Source of the DNA: Desulfuromonas thiophila
GTDB taxonomy: Bacteria; Desulfobacterota; Desulfuromonadia; Desulfuromonadales; Desulfuromonadaceae
DNA length: 64,000 nt
Assembly: GCF_900101955.1 (NCBI RefSeq)
Contig: NZ_FNAQ01000005.1
Location: 47,361-111,360, forward strand
Direction: 5' to 3'
The position numbers and the translations under genes were made by a program. How positions within the stretch are numbered: the first letter of the stretch is position 1; every line of letters starts with the position of its first letter. This document shows positions 43,723-52,653 of this stretch, one piece after another. A model generated the notes under the pieces. The model was given only the letters and a program-made list of their open reading frames with translations. It was not told the DNA's origin and searched no databases.

Positions 43723-44316
43723 TTATTCTTGGGCAGACCGTCTGGCCTGTTGCCCAGACTTTCGCCAGCATGGTGGCCAGAAAGTGACAGCCGGTAAGGG
43801 CATCGCCGTTGTCCATTCCAGCCAGCGCTGCCACTCGGCTTCAAGGTTCGGCGTCAGCAGACCAGTTCCCACGGCCGCATCGATTTCATCGGCATGCCAC
43901 CAACGCACCGCATCAATTTCAGCTGGAGCAAAACGGATCGGCCCCTGGTAGTGCAACAGAAAGGTCATCACGTTCTCCGACTCGAAGGAGGTTCGCCAGC
44001 GATAACGGTACAGAGGCCGCAATGTCCTGACAGCAATACCAAGCTCCTCCTGCATTTCCCGGCAGGCCGCCATGTCATAGGTTTCCCCTGGATCAAGATG
44101 GCCACCGACACTGGTATCCCACCGTCCCGGTTGCACATCCTTGGCCTCAGAACGTTTCTGCAACAATAAACGACCCTGCGGGTCGAACACCAAAACATGG
44201 GCAACGCGATGCACCAGCCGTGGATCACCGTGACACTGCCGCCGGGGAAAGCAACCGATAACCTGGTCGGCCTCGTCGACAACCTCCAGCATGTCCTCAA
44301 CAAAATTCTGGTTCAT
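43723..44316 (-). CDS. Nudix hydrolase (YfcD/IPP-isomerase-like)
   Basis: A 197-residue protein. It starts MNQNFVEDMLEVVDEADQVIG, followed by HRVAHVLVFDPQGRLLLQKRS and the Nudix box GGHLDPGETYDMAACREMQEELGI. That combination matches the YfcD-type subgroup related to isopentenyl-diphosphate isomerase; the substrate is unknown. ATG 44316 has AGGA 9 nt upstream. The C-terminus beyond residue ~170 is poorly conserved and basic. Confidence 0.88.
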   Translation of the reverse strand: MNQNFVEDMLEVVDEADQVIGCFPRRQCHGDPRLVHRVAHVLVFDPQGRLLLQKRSEAKDVQPGRWDTSVGGHLDPGETYDMAACREMQEELGIAVRTLRPLYRYRWRTSFESENVMTFLLHYQGPIRFAPAEIDAVRWWHADEIDAAVGTGLLTPNLEAEWQRWLEWTTAMPLPAVTFWPPCWRKSGQQARRSAQE

Positions 44317-44486
44317 TCCTGTTTCCTCATGATCACGCAGCCTGTTTAACAGGATGCAGCGGTACGCTTTAGGGTTTTCATCGGCGGCGGGCTGCGGTAC
44401 AAAAAGAACCCTATCCCTGACGCCCTGCGCTGACGCATGCTGCCTCAGTTGCCTTTTCGCCAACCTCCAATCCGGTATCCGGTTTC

Positions 44487-45146
44487 ATGGCCTTCTATCG
44501 CAAACCCTGGTTCCCTTTCACGCTGCCATTTCTACTATATTTTATCGCGATTGAAACGGCACGTCACCTGCCCCAGTGGCAGCACCTGCTGTTTCTGGCC
44601 GGCATCAGCCTTGCGGGCGCGGCGCTGTGGAGTTGGCGGGCACGTTTTCTCTTTCTTCTACAACTCCCCCGCCAAGCGGTGGGCACCGAATGTCTGATCG
44701 GTCTGCTGGCAGGTGGCGGCAATGCCATCTTCTGGCAACTGGGTCTACAGTTGGGCTGGCTCCGCCCTGCCTCCTTGGTCTGGCCGTCGCACTGGTCATC
44801 CTCACTGGTGCTGACAACAAGCCTGCTGTCCGTCCTGTGTTTCGTGTTGCTTTTGCCGGTTCTGGAAGAGCTGTTCTGGCGCGCCTTTATGCTGCGTTAT
44901 CTGATCGCGCCTGATTTCACCCGCATTCCTTTGGGCACAGCACAGCCCTTTGCCTTTGTCACCGTGGTAGCCCTGGCCGCCATTCCGGCTGGCGAAGGGC
45001 TGCTGGTTGGAACCTGCTTCAGCGCTATTCTGTACAATCTGCTGCTCATCTGGCGAAAAAACCTGCTCTGCGGTATAGTAGCGCACAGTCTGGCAAATGC
45101 ACTGATTGCCCTGCAATTTCAGTTGCACCAATTTCGTTTGTACTGA
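44487..45146 (+). CDS. CPBP-family intramembrane metalloprotease
   Basis: A 219-residue membrane protein with about six hydrophobic segments. The CPBP signature is present: EELFWRAFMLRYL with the Glu pair and Arg, and a later HSLANALIALQ with His and Asn. Such proteases cleave membrane-bound substrates or process prenylated or signal-peptide-like segments. It is 18 bp before the parB-like gene and probably cotranscribed. Substrate unknown. Confidence 0.82.
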   Translation: MAFYRKPWFPFTLPFLLYFIAIETARHLPQWQHLLFLAGISLAGAALWSWRARFLFLLQLPRQAVGTECLIGLLAGGGNAIFWQLGLQLGWLRPASLVWPSHWSSSLVLTTSLLSVLCFVLLLPVLEELFWRAFMLRYLIAPDFTRIPLGTAQPFAFVTVVALAAIPAGEGLLVGTCFSAILYNLLLIWRKNLLCGIVAHSLANALIALQFQLHQFRLY

Positions 45147-45164
45147 CATCCACGCCGAGGGACC

Positions 45165-46001
45165 ATGGAAACTGCCGATTTTCCGCATCCACAGGAGCTT
45201 GAACCGGAAAAACTTTACCAGGTACCTCTGCAGCTGTTGCATCCCGACCCGCAGCAGCCGCGCAAGTATTTTTGCGAAAATGCCCTGGAGGAGCTCAAGC
45301 AGACCATTGAGGCACACGGCATCCTGCAACCTCTGCTGTTTACCTGTGATGCCCAGGGCGCCCTGCGACTGATTTCGGGTGAACGGCGCTATCGCGCCGC
45401 CATACTGGCTGGGCTGGTCAGCGTTCCAGCTATTTTCAAGCCGCAGCCGAGCCGTGAACTGGCACTGATCGAAAATATCGTACGCGAAAACCTGTCTGTC
45501 ATTGAACAGGCCGAAGCCATTCAGCAACTGATTGACGAGAAGATCTGCCGCCAAAAGGATCTGCCGACCAAGCTGGGCAAAGCCAAATCGACGATCTCGG
45601 AAATGCTGTCACTGAACCGGCTGCCTCAGGATATTCGTGACGAATGTCGCACCAATCCGCTGGTTTCCCGCAGCATTCTGGTGGAGGTGGCCAAGAAACG
45701 CACACCGGCCACCATGCGGGCACTGTACGAAAAATACAAGCAACGCGGCCTGACACGCGGTGAACTGCGCAAGGTCAGCCGGCCCGCGCGCCAGCAACGG
45801 CAACCGGCGGCAGAGTTGCAACAGAGCCGGTTGCGATTGCAGCACATGATCGAGCGTCTTTACGAACTGGGCCTTACCGACGAAACAGAACGTGCGCAGG
45901 TTGAGGAACAGCTGCAGGAATTGAAAAAATATCTGGAATCACGATTAAAAAGAAACCGCCGCGAACTCGCCGGCGAAAAGGCCCAGCAGCTGCTGTTCTG
46001 A
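45165..46001 (+). CDS. ParB/Spo0J-family DNA-binding protein
   Basis: The protein has 278 residues. The ParB N-terminal CTPase motif is recognisable: LHPDPQQPRKYF and GILQPLLF, then LISGERRYRAAILAG and ENIVRENLSVIEQAEAIQQL. An HTH follows (KLGKAKSTISEMLSLNRLP). The C-terminal ~70 residues are a charged coiled coil instead of a standard dimerisation domain. No parA is adjacent, so this is probably an accessory or Noc-like ParB rather than the chromosomal segregation copy. Confidence 0.87.
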   Translation: METADFPHPQELEPEKLYQVPLQLLHPDPQQPRKYFCENALEELKQTIEAHGILQPLLFTCDAQGALRLISGERRYRAAILAGLVSVPAIFKPQPSRELALIENIVRENLSVIEQAEAIQQLIDEKICRQKDLPTKLGKAKSTISEMLSLNRLPQDIRDECRTNPLVSRSILVEVAKKRTPATMRALYEKYKQRGLTRGELRKVSRPARQQRQPAAELQQSRLRLQHMIERLYELGLTDETERAQVEEQLQELKKYLESRLKRNRRELAGEKAQQLLF

Positions 46002-46141
46002 CAAGCGTTATTCACCAGAAAACATTGGAGACCAAGAGAGAAACGGCTGAAATCAAGAGCCCTGATACCATATGCCGCAAGGACCAGCGCACCCGCTCAT
46101 TTTCGTTTGTTTAACCCCTGGCCGAGGAAATTTCTGTTCTT

Positions 46142-46666
46142 ATGATTCGTCCCCCTGCCCTGCACCGCCTGCTCGCCCTGCCGATTCTGCTGGCCGCCTT
46201 GCTGATGCTGGCCGGTTGTTCCTCCGAAGCCGAAAAACGCTACAACCAGGCCATTGAAGCGGAACGGCATCAGGACTGGGAACAAGCCCGTGAACTTTAT
46301 CAGGCTGCCCTGGCTCTTGATGCCGAACTGGCCGAGGCCCACATTAATCTCGGCGCTCTGGCGTTGCGCCTCAAGCAGCTTGATCTGGCCGAACAGCACA
46401 GTCATCAAGCCCTGCAACTGCTCGAACATAAGAAAAAATCCCTCGTTCGCGGCTTCAGCTGGGAGAAGCAGGCGGGTCTGGCCTGCAACAATCTGGCGTC
46501 CGTGGCCTTTGAACGGGTATTGCAGGCTCAGCAGGCCGCCGATGATGAAATCCTGCGCCAACAGCTCGCCCTGGCCCGCGAATGGATCGACAAGGCTCTG
46601 GCGCTAGATCCAGACAACGAGAAATTCCAGCACCATCAACGATTTCTCCATCTGTGGCCCAACTAA
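46142..46666 (+). CDS. TPR lipoprotein
   Basis: A 174-residue protein. The lipoprotein signal ends in MLAGCSS. Two or more tetratricopeptide units follow (EKRYNQAIEAERHQDWEQARELYQAAL; AEAHINLGALALRLKQLDLAEQHSHQAL). It is likely a periplasmic-facing adaptor. It is followed after 14 bp by a small membrane protein gene on the same strand. Confidence 0.82.
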   Translation: MIRPPALHRLLALPILLAALLMLAGCSSEAEKRYNQAIEAERHQDWEQARELYQAALALDAELAEAHINLGALALRLKQLDLAEQHSHQALQLLEHKKKSLVRGFSWEKQAGLACNNLASVAFERVLQAQQAADDEILRQQLALAREWIDKALALDPDNEKFQHHQRFLHLWPN

Positions 46667-46680
46667 AAGGCGGATTCTCC

Positions 46681-46881
46681 ATGGAACGCTTGACCCGTAC
46701 CACTTGGCTGTTTCTGGGCGGTTACGCCCTGTTGCTACTGGCGCTGCTGGCCTACACCCTTTGGCAGCGCAGCCGGGTAGGTGCGGGTTGGCTTTTTGCC
46801 CTGATTACCCTGGCGCCAGTGATCCCTTTTTTTCTCCGCCGCCGCCAAAACAGCTGTCGGCCAAAGCCACCACAATCCTGA
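46681..46881 (+). CDS. Small two-segment membrane protein
   Basis: A 66-residue protein with two hydrophobic segments (TTWLFLGGYALLLLALLAYTLW and GWLFALITLAPVIPFFL) and a basic tail. The start at ATG 46681 is set by AAGGCGG about 9 nt upstream. The family is not recognised. Confidence 0.6.
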   Translation: MERLTRTTWLFLGGYALLLLALLAYTLWQRSRVGAGWLFALITLAPVIPFFLRRRQNSCRPKPPQS

Positions 46882-46887
46882 TGGGGA

Positions 46888-47145
46888 CTACTCGCCTGTG
46901 CTCTCGTGCGCCAGCGATTCCTCCGTGGCCGCTTCCAGCTGTTTGATCCGGCAAACCGCCAGAGCGGCAAGGCCAAGCGCCACGAGACCGGCCAACAAGC
47001 CCCCGTCACGAAACATCCGCGTCTGACCAAACAGAATGACAAAAGTCAGACAGCTGCCGGCCAGCAATACTGCGGCCAACCACCAATGGAAAGATTTACG
47101 CGGCCGCGCGGCCACTGAAACCTCATCTGAACCCTGCAATGTCAT
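46888..47145 (-). CDS. Small two-segment membrane protein
   Basis: An 85-residue protein with two hydrophobic segments (WWLAAVLLAGSCLTFVILF and GGLLAGLVALGLAALAV) and an acidic tail. GGGAGG lies 8 nt before ATG 47145, which decides the start over the ATG at 47151. Convergent with the previous gene. Function unknown. Confidence 0.6.
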   Translation of the reverse strand: MTLQGSDEVSVAARPRKSFHWWLAAVLLAGSCLTFVILFGQTRMFRDGGLLAGLVALGLAALAVCRIKQLEAATEESLAHESTGE

Positions 47146-47383
47146 TATCATAACCTCCCAAAAGAAGTTGAGCGATACCGTCACAAAGGGGTATCAACAG
47201 TGGATGGCCGAACCGAAAATGCCCCAAAATGCCCTATGCCTGACACCCGTCTGACCAGCAGCCTGGGCGTGATAACATTCCCTGCTGCAACCGACAAGAC
47301 CTTTTCCGCTTATTCCGTGCAGCCCGACGGGCAAGCAGTATCTCCTCGCCAGCGGCCAGAAAAACCGCAAAGGACAGTGCCAG

Positions 47384-47809
47384 ATGACATCGGCCAACCT
47401 GTTTGATTTTCCATCAGCGCCCCTGTCGGCAGAACAGATCGATCTGCTGCTGCATCGCGATACCGTTCGTATTGAACGCATCCTATCGCAGGGGCAGGCC
47501 TCGCCGTCGGACTTTTGGTACGATCAGGATGAAGACGAATTTGTTGTTCTGTTGCAGGGGGAAGCCTTGCTGGAATTTTGCAACCCGGACGAACAGCTGC
47601 GTCTGCGCCCGGGGGACCACCTGACCATTGCCGCCCATCGCCGCCATCGGGTGGCTTGGACTCATCCCCACCAGATCAGTCTGTGGCTGGCGATCTTCGT
47701 GCCGCCCATCAGTCCGGCCAAACCGTACCCTTGCGCTGAACCCGGCTCGCCCTCATCCCCCGAACAGCAGCGGAGTCCACAGGATGTCGCAACACGGCCA
47801 ACCCGCTGA
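47384..47809 (+). CDS. Cupin-domain protein
   Basis: The protein has 141 residues. A single small cupin covers residues ~25-105 (DFWYDQDEDEFVVLLQGEALLEF ... LRPGDHLTIAAHRRHRVAWT), with a metal-type His/Glu pattern of the WbuC/ChrR-like kind. The tail is Pro/Ser-rich. The end overlaps the next cupin gene by 26 nt. Substrate unknown. Confidence 0.8.
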   Translation: MTSANLFDFPSAPLSAEQIDLLLHRDTVRIERILSQGQASPSDFWYDQDEDEFVVLLQGEALLEFCNPDEQLRLRPGDHLTIAAHRRHRVAWTHPHQISLWLAIFVPPISPAKPYPCAEPGSPSSPEQQRSPQDVATRPTR

Positions 47810-48269
47810 GATAGCAGAGCTGATCTGCCGACTTGATTTGCAACCGCATCCGGAGGGCGGCTATTTTCGCGAACTGTTTCGCAGTTCGCAGCCGGTCTTT
47901 TCCTCGCGGGTACAGGCCGACCGGGCCGCCATGACTCACATCTACTTTCTGCTGGCTACCGGTCAGCACAGCCGTTTTCATCAGGTGGCACACGAGGAAC
48001 TCTGGCATTTCTACGCCGGTGATCCGCTGCATTTACTGCTGTTTGACGGCCAGCAGCTGCATTCGCACCGGCTTGATGGCGAGCGCAACCATTGCCTGCT
48101 GGTACCGGCTGGCTACTTCCAGGCGGCTGAAACCACCGGCCGTTACAGTCTGGTCGGCTGCACCGTCGCTCCCGGATTCGATTTTGCCGATTTCCGTTTT
48201 CTGGCGGATCAACCGGCCAGTGCCGCCCGCCTGCGGCAACTCACTGACGACGGCGAGCGCTTTCTCTGA
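47784..48269 (+). CDS. DUF985-family cupin protein
   Basis: A 161-residue protein. The DUF985 pattern is clear: LDLQPHPEGGYFRELFRS, TAIYFLL-like segment (MTHIYFLLATGQHSRFHQVAHEELWHFYAGDPL), and LVGCTVAPGFDFADFRF. Members bind metal and possibly sugar or nucleotide ligands. ATG 47784 has CGGAG upstream. It overlaps the preceding cupin gene, so both are probably made together. Confidence 0.88.
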   Translation: MSQHGQPAEIAELICRLDLQPHPEGGYFRELFRSSQPVFSSRVQADRAAMTHIYFLLATGQHSRFHQVAHEELWHFYAGDPLHLLLFDGQQLHSHRLDGERNHCLLVPAGYFQAAETTGRYSLVGCTVAPGFDFADFRFLADQPASAARLRQLTDDGERFL

Positions 48270-48307
48270 CAACTTGCGCCGGATCGCCCGCCGGCAACGA
48301 GGAGAAC

Positions 48308-49624
48308 ATGAAATCGTTTTTCGCTCTTGAGCAGCAGCAGACCTGTGTCAAAACAGAGGTTCTGGCCGGGATCACCAGCTTTCTGGCGGCCATGTACATC
48401 ATCATTGTCAATCCGGCCATCATCTCGGCGGCCGGCATGCCGTTCAACGGAGTAGTGACCGCCACAGTCCTGGTGAGTGCTTTTTCCAGCATTCTGATGG
48501 GACTGTACGCCCGCAATCCGATCCTGGTAGCTCCCGGCATGGGCATCAATGCCTTTTTTACCTACACGGTAGTGCTGGGCATGGGGGTTCCCTGGCCGGT
48601 CGCCCTAGGGGCGGTGTTCTGGTCGGGGGTCATCTTCCTGCTGTTGTCGCTTTTCAATGTCCGCAGTACCATTGCCGGGGCGATCCCTCATCAGATCCGC
48701 GCTGCAGTCGCCGCCGGTATCGGGCTGTTCATTACCTTTATCGGCTTGCAGAATGCCCGCTTTGTGGTCGACGATGCCGTCACCCTGGTCCGGTTTGGCG
48801 GCTTGAACGTGGTTACCCTCACCTTTCTTGCCGGGTTGCTGGTCAGCTCCTGGCTGGTTCTCAAACGGGTATCCGGTGCGCTGATTCTCGGCATTGCCAC
48901 CACGACCCTGCTGGCCAGCGCCATCGGCCGGGTGTGGGGCGATGCCAGCACCATTGTGGGGACCGCAACACCGGTGACCTGGAGCGGGCTGATCGCCGCC
49001 CCGGATTTCAGCCTGCTGCTGGCACTGGATCTGAAAAACTCGCTGACCCTGGCGATGCTGCCGGTCATCTTCGTCATGCTGTTTGCCGATCTGTTCGACA
49101 GCCTGTCGACCTTTATCGGCGTAGCGGAAGCCGCTGATCTCAAGGACAGCAATGGCGAGCCGCGCAACATCCGCCAGTCGCTGCTGACCGACGCCGTGGC
49201 AACAACCCTTTCCGGCCTGTGCGGCACCAGCGCCGGCTCCAGTTTCATTGAATCCGCCGCCGGCATCCGTGAAGGTGGCCGCACCGGCCTAACCGCAGTG
49301 GTCGCCGGCTTATGCTTTCTGCCCTTCATGTTTTTTTCGCCGCTGTTGTCGATGATTCCGGCTTTTGCGACGGCGCCGGCCCTGGTTCTGGTCGGCGTAT
49401 TCATGATGAGCCCGATCAGCACCATTGACTGGCAGCGTTACGATGAAGCCATTCCGGCCTTTCTGGCCATTATCCTGATTCCATTGACCACATCCATCAC
49501 CCAGGGAATTGTCTGGGGTCTGATCTGCTGGACCGGGCTTAAACTGTTGTCCGGCCAGAGAGTTCAGGTCAGCAAAACGCTGCTGGCCATCAATCTGTTT
49601 GCCCTGGCGGTTCTACTGATCTGA
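48308..49624 (+). CDS. NCS2-type purine permease (AzgA-like)
   Basis: A 438-residue protein with about 12-14 membrane segments. The AzgA/GhxP-type start is visible (EVLAGITSFLAAMYIIIVNPAIISAAGM), with APGMGINAFFTY near residue 76, VMLFADLFDSLSTFIGVAE near 257 and GTSAGSSFIESAAGIREGGRTGLTAV near 305. It imports adenine, guanine or hypoxanthine with protons. It is 31 bp before an adenine-deaminase-type gene, which favours adenine. Confidence 0.93.
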   Translation: MKSFFALEQQQTCVKTEVLAGITSFLAAMYIIIVNPAIISAAGMPFNGVVTATVLVSAFSSILMGLYARNPILVAPGMGINAFFTYTVVLGMGVPWPVALGAVFWSGVIFLLLSLFNVRSTIAGAIPHQIRAAVAAGIGLFITFIGLQNARFVVDDAVTLVRFGGLNVVTLTFLAGLLVSSWLVLKRVSGALILGIATTTLLASAIGRVWGDASTIVGTATPVTWSGLIAAPDFSLLLALDLKNSLTLAMLPVIFVMLFADLFDSLSTFIGVAEAADLKDSNGEPRNIRQSLLTDAVATTLSGLCGTSAGSSFIESAAGIREGGRTGLTAVVAGLCFLPFMFFSPLLSMIPAFATAPALVLVGVFMMSPISTIDWQRYDEAIPAFLAIILIPLTTSITQGIVWGLICWTGLKLLSGQRVQVSKTLLAINLFALAVLLI

Positions 49625-49655
49625 ATCTTGTTGCCAAATCAAGGGAGGTTGACCG

Positions 49656-50678
49656 ATGGATACGACCCTGTTGCCATTCATTGAACAGATGCCCAAAGCG
49701 GAGCTGCATCTGCATATTGAAGGCAGTCTGGAGCCGGAGATGGTCTTTGCCCTGGCCTGCCGCAATGGCTTGCAGCTGCCCTATCCCGATGTAGCGAGCC
49801 TGCGCCAGGCCTACGACTTCAGTAATCTGCAGGAGTTTCTCGATGTTTATTATGCCGGCATGGCGGTCCTGCGCACGCGGCAGGACTTCTACGATCTGAC
49901 CTGGGCCTATCTGCAGCGTGCCCAGCAGGAACGCATTGTTCATGTTGAAATCTTTTTTGATCCCCAGGCGCATCTCGAACGCGGCATCCCCCTGGCAACC
50001 CAGATCGACGGAATTCACGCGGCGCTCGAAGACGGTCAACGCCAGTTGGGCATCAGCTTCCGGCTCATTCTGAGCTTTTTGCGCCACCTGTCGGAAGAAA
50101 GCGCCTTCCAGACCCTGGAGCAGGCCATGCCCTACCTCAACCGGATTGATGGTTTTGGCCTTGATTCATCGGAGGTCGGCCATCCCCCGGAGAAGTTTGC
50201 CCGCCTGTTCGCCCGCTGTCGGCAACTGGGCTTTAAAATCTGTGTTCACGCCGGAGAGGAAGGGCCGCCGGACTATGTTCAGCAGGCCGTGAATCTGCTG
50301 CAGGTGGATCGTATTGACCATGGCAACCGGGCGCTGGAGGATGAAGCGCTGCTTGTGCAGCTGGCCGCCCGCCAGATTCCTCTAACCCTCTGTCCCCTGT
50401 CGAACCTGAAGCTGCACGTTGTCCAGCAACTGCAGCAGCATCCACTCCTGAAGCTGCTGCAACGGGGGTTGCTGGTCACCATCAATTCCGATGATCCGGC
50501 CTACTTTGGCGGCTATCTCAGCGCCAACTATCGGGCACTGCTTGAACATTTACCTATCAGCCGCGAACAGCTGCGCCAGCTGGCCTGCAACAGCTTCACC
50601 GCCTCCTGGTTGCCAGCCGAGGACAAAGCCGTCTGGATTGGCCGAATCAACCAGCTGTTCGCCTCAGCGCCGGCCTGA
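49656..50678 (+). CDS. Adenine deaminase (adenosine-deaminase superfamily)
   Basis: A 340-residue zinc hydrolase. It carries AELHLHIEGSLEPE (metal-binding HxH), EIFFDPQAHLERG, VHAGEEGPPDYV (catalytic His and Glu), DRIDHGNRALED, and INSDDPAYFGG (metal Asp). The LHIEG-LEPE and FFDPQ forms resemble the bacterial/yeast adenine deaminase subgroup rather than true adenosine deaminases. Together with the adjacent permease it would salvage adenine to hypoxanthine. Confidence 0.88.
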   Translation: MDTTLLPFIEQMPKAELHLHIEGSLEPEMVFALACRNGLQLPYPDVASLRQAYDFSNLQEFLDVYYAGMAVLRTRQDFYDLTWAYLQRAQQERIVHVEIFFDPQAHLERGIPLATQIDGIHAALEDGQRQLGISFRLILSFLRHLSEESAFQTLEQAMPYLNRIDGFGLDSSEVGHPPEKFARLFARCRQLGFKICVHAGEEGPPDYVQQAVNLLQVDRIDHGNRALEDEALLVQLAARQIPLTLCPLSNLKLHVVQQLQQHPLLKLLQRGLLVTINSDDPAYFGGYLSANYRALLEHLPISREQLRQLACNSFTASWLPAEDKAVWIGRINQLFASAPA

Positions 50679-50787
50679 ACCGCGTCGCCAGAGGAACCTG
50701 CCCGTCTGATGATTTTCCATTGATAACCTTTCATTGCCCTGACCATGCAGCCGGCGAACAGGCTGCCAGCTTCTTTCGGAGCCCACC

Positions 50788-51564
50788 ATGAAACGATTTT
50801 TTCCCGTTGTGTTCCTGCTGCTGCTCTTCCCGGCCACGGTCTCTGCCACCACCGCGTCAGCCAACAGTCTGGTGCAGTTTTCCACCATCGATGCCCTGCT
50901 CAGCGGGCTCTACGACGGCGTTGTCAGCATCGCGGATTTGCGGCAGCAGGGTGATCTGGGTATTGGCACCTTTCATGCCCTTGATGGCGAAATGGTCGTT
51001 CTGGAGGGGCAAGTCTACCGCATCGACGCCAGCGGTCAGGCCAGACAGGTTCCTGACAGTGAGACCAGCCCTTTCGCCAGTGTTACCCGCTTTGCTCCAG
51101 AGCAGCAGCAGCTTTTACCCTCCGGCACCGATCTCGCCGAACTGCCGCAACGGCTCAGCACCCTGGGACTGTCTCCCAATCATTTTTATGCCCTGCGCCT
51201 TGATGGCCATTTCCGTTCGGTCCAAACCCGCAGCGTCCCGCGCCAGCAGAAACCTTATCGACCGCTGGTTGAGGTAGTACAAAAACAGCCGGAATTTCAT
51301 TTCGACCAGGTTGATGGCACACTGGTCGGCTTTTACTGTCCTCCTTTTGTCCGTGGCATCAACGTTCCCGGCTACCACCTGCATTTTCTCGATCGCAACC
51401 GCACTGCCGGTGGTCATGTGCTCGATTTTGTGCTGGAACATGAGGCCGTGCTGCACCTTGACAGGATCGATCGCTTTGTTCTGCAACTGCCCGCGGATGA
51501 CGCCTTTACCGCGATTGACCTGCAGCGCAACCGCGAGATGGAGCTGCGACAGGTTGAACAATAA
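50788..51564 (+). CDS. budA: Acetolactate decarboxylase with a signal peptide
   Basis: A 258-residue protein. The enzyme decarboxylates 2-acetolactate to acetoin. Family features: QFSTIDALLSGLYDG, GDLGIGTFHALDGEMVVLEGQVY, ASVTRFAPE, and the zinc-binding GYHLHFLDRNRTAGGHVLDF with its His ligands. The N-terminus MKRFFPVVFLLLLFPATVSATTASA is a clear cleavable signal peptide, so the protein is predicted to be exported. No acetolactate synthase gene is nearby. Confidence 0.9.
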   Translation: MKRFFPVVFLLLLFPATVSATTASANSLVQFSTIDALLSGLYDGVVSIADLRQQGDLGIGTFHALDGEMVVLEGQVYRIDASGQARQVPDSETSPFASVTRFAPEQQQLLPSGTDLAELPQRLSTLGLSPNHFYALRLDGHFRSVQTRSVPRQQKPYRPLVEVVQKQPEFHFDQVDGTLVGFYCPPFVRGINVPGYHLHFLDRNRTAGGHVLDFVLEHEAVLHLDRIDRFVLQLPADDAFTAIDLQRNREMELRQVEQ

Positions 51565-51631
51565 ATCTGGCAGCTAAAATTGGCTGTCGTACCCTGTTGA
51601 CACCATCCTTCCGCCTTAGGCAGGAGCATCT

Positions 51632-52180
51632 ATGGCCAACAAAATGGTTGCTTTCGTCGCTGCGCTGGTCTGTTTGTCGACTATCGCTGCGCTGGCGCAA
51701 GCGAAGTCCGCTGCCGGAAGTGCCGTTCTGACGGATCTGCGAGATACAGACACGCAGATTGCCCGCGATGAGCTGGCAACCCGGATCGACCGGCATTATT
51801 ATCCTGTCCGCCCACTGGAACGTCGGATTGAGGATTATCCTGAACGGCTTGAAAGTGTGTGGGAAGCCCAGCAGGACCGTCTGGAGCAGGTTCAGGAGGC
51901 ACAGCGGGAACGCAGCCAGCACCTCCGTGAATCGCACCAGGAACGCGCCGCGACAGAACGCGAGTTACGAAAGGAGCGTGCAGAACAGGAACACGAACAA
52001 CGCAAACATTTCGAAGAACAGCAGCGTGAGCAACGCAAAAATTGGCAGGAACAGGATCGCGAAAAACGCAAGTTCATTAAGGAAACAGAACGGGAAGATC
52101 GTTGGGCAGGGCAACGGCACCCTGGCGAAAAACATCGCGAGCGCCGGGACAGCCCTTCAGGAGTACGGCCGCAGTTCTGA
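51632..52180 (+). CDS. Secreted, highly charged coiled-coil protein
   Basis: A 182-residue protein. The signal peptide MANKMVAFVAALVCLSTIAALAQA is followed by ~40 ordinary residues and then ~100 residues of almost only Glu, Arg, Gln, Lys and His (QRERSQHLRESHQERAATER...), likely one long helix or coiled coil. No family is recognised. Alone on the plus strand, with the convergent tRNA genes' terminator next to its stop. Confidence 0.65.
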   Translation: MANKMVAFVAALVCLSTIAALAQAKSAAGSAVLTDLRDTDTQIARDELATRIDRHYYPVRPLERRIEDYPERLESVWEAQQDRLEQVQEAQRERSQHLRESHQERAATERELRKERAEQEHEQRKHFEEQQREQRKNWQEQDREKRKFIKETEREDRWAGQRHPGEKHRERRDSPSGVRPQF

Positions 52181-52191
52181 ATCCCACGCAG

Positions 52192-52225
52192 CAAAAACCC
52201 CCCGCTGAGATATCAGCGGGGGGTT
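52192..52225 (-). terminator. Intrinsic terminator of the tRNA-Gln/tRNA-Glu unit
   Basis: The stem AACCCCCCGCTGA / TCAGCGGGGGGTT (52196-52225) has a 4-base loop and is followed on the minus strand by TTTTTGC. It also faces the convergent coiled-coil gene. Confidence 0.85.
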
Positions 52226-52230
52226 CATGG

Positions 52231-52308
<78 letters not shown>

Positions 52309-52330
52309 CTATTTGAAGTCGGCAGTTTTC

Positions 52331-52405
52331 TGGCTGGGGTGGGAGGATTTGAACCCCCGAATGGCGGAGTCAGAGTCCGCTGCCTTACCGCTTGGCGACA
52401 CCCCA
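52331..52405 (-). tRNA. tRNA-Gln (anticodon CTG)
   Basis: Full cloverleaf with acceptor TGGGGTG / CACCCCA, anticodon loop CTCTGAC giving CTG (reads CAG), T-loop GGTTCAAATCC, and encoded CCA. It precedes tRNA-Glu by 22 bp on the same strand. The 248 bp to the next gene hold nothing I can name. Confidence 0.94.
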
Positions 52406-52653
52406 AAAACGCGCCGATCATAATGAACTCAGCGAAGGTGGTCAAGGGGAAAAATGCCGACCCCGCACTTTTTTCTGCCCCATGCACAACAGATGCTTTT
52501 ACTGAAAACAGCCGCACTCCTTGAAAACGTCTGCCAAGAAGCCCAGCTCCTCGCGACACACAGCGGTAGAGCCTGGAAAAAACCGGCAGAAGGCCTATAC
52601 TGCCCTGCACAAGACCCCGGTCGTGTTCCCCCCCTTTTTGCGGAGACCAGCTT

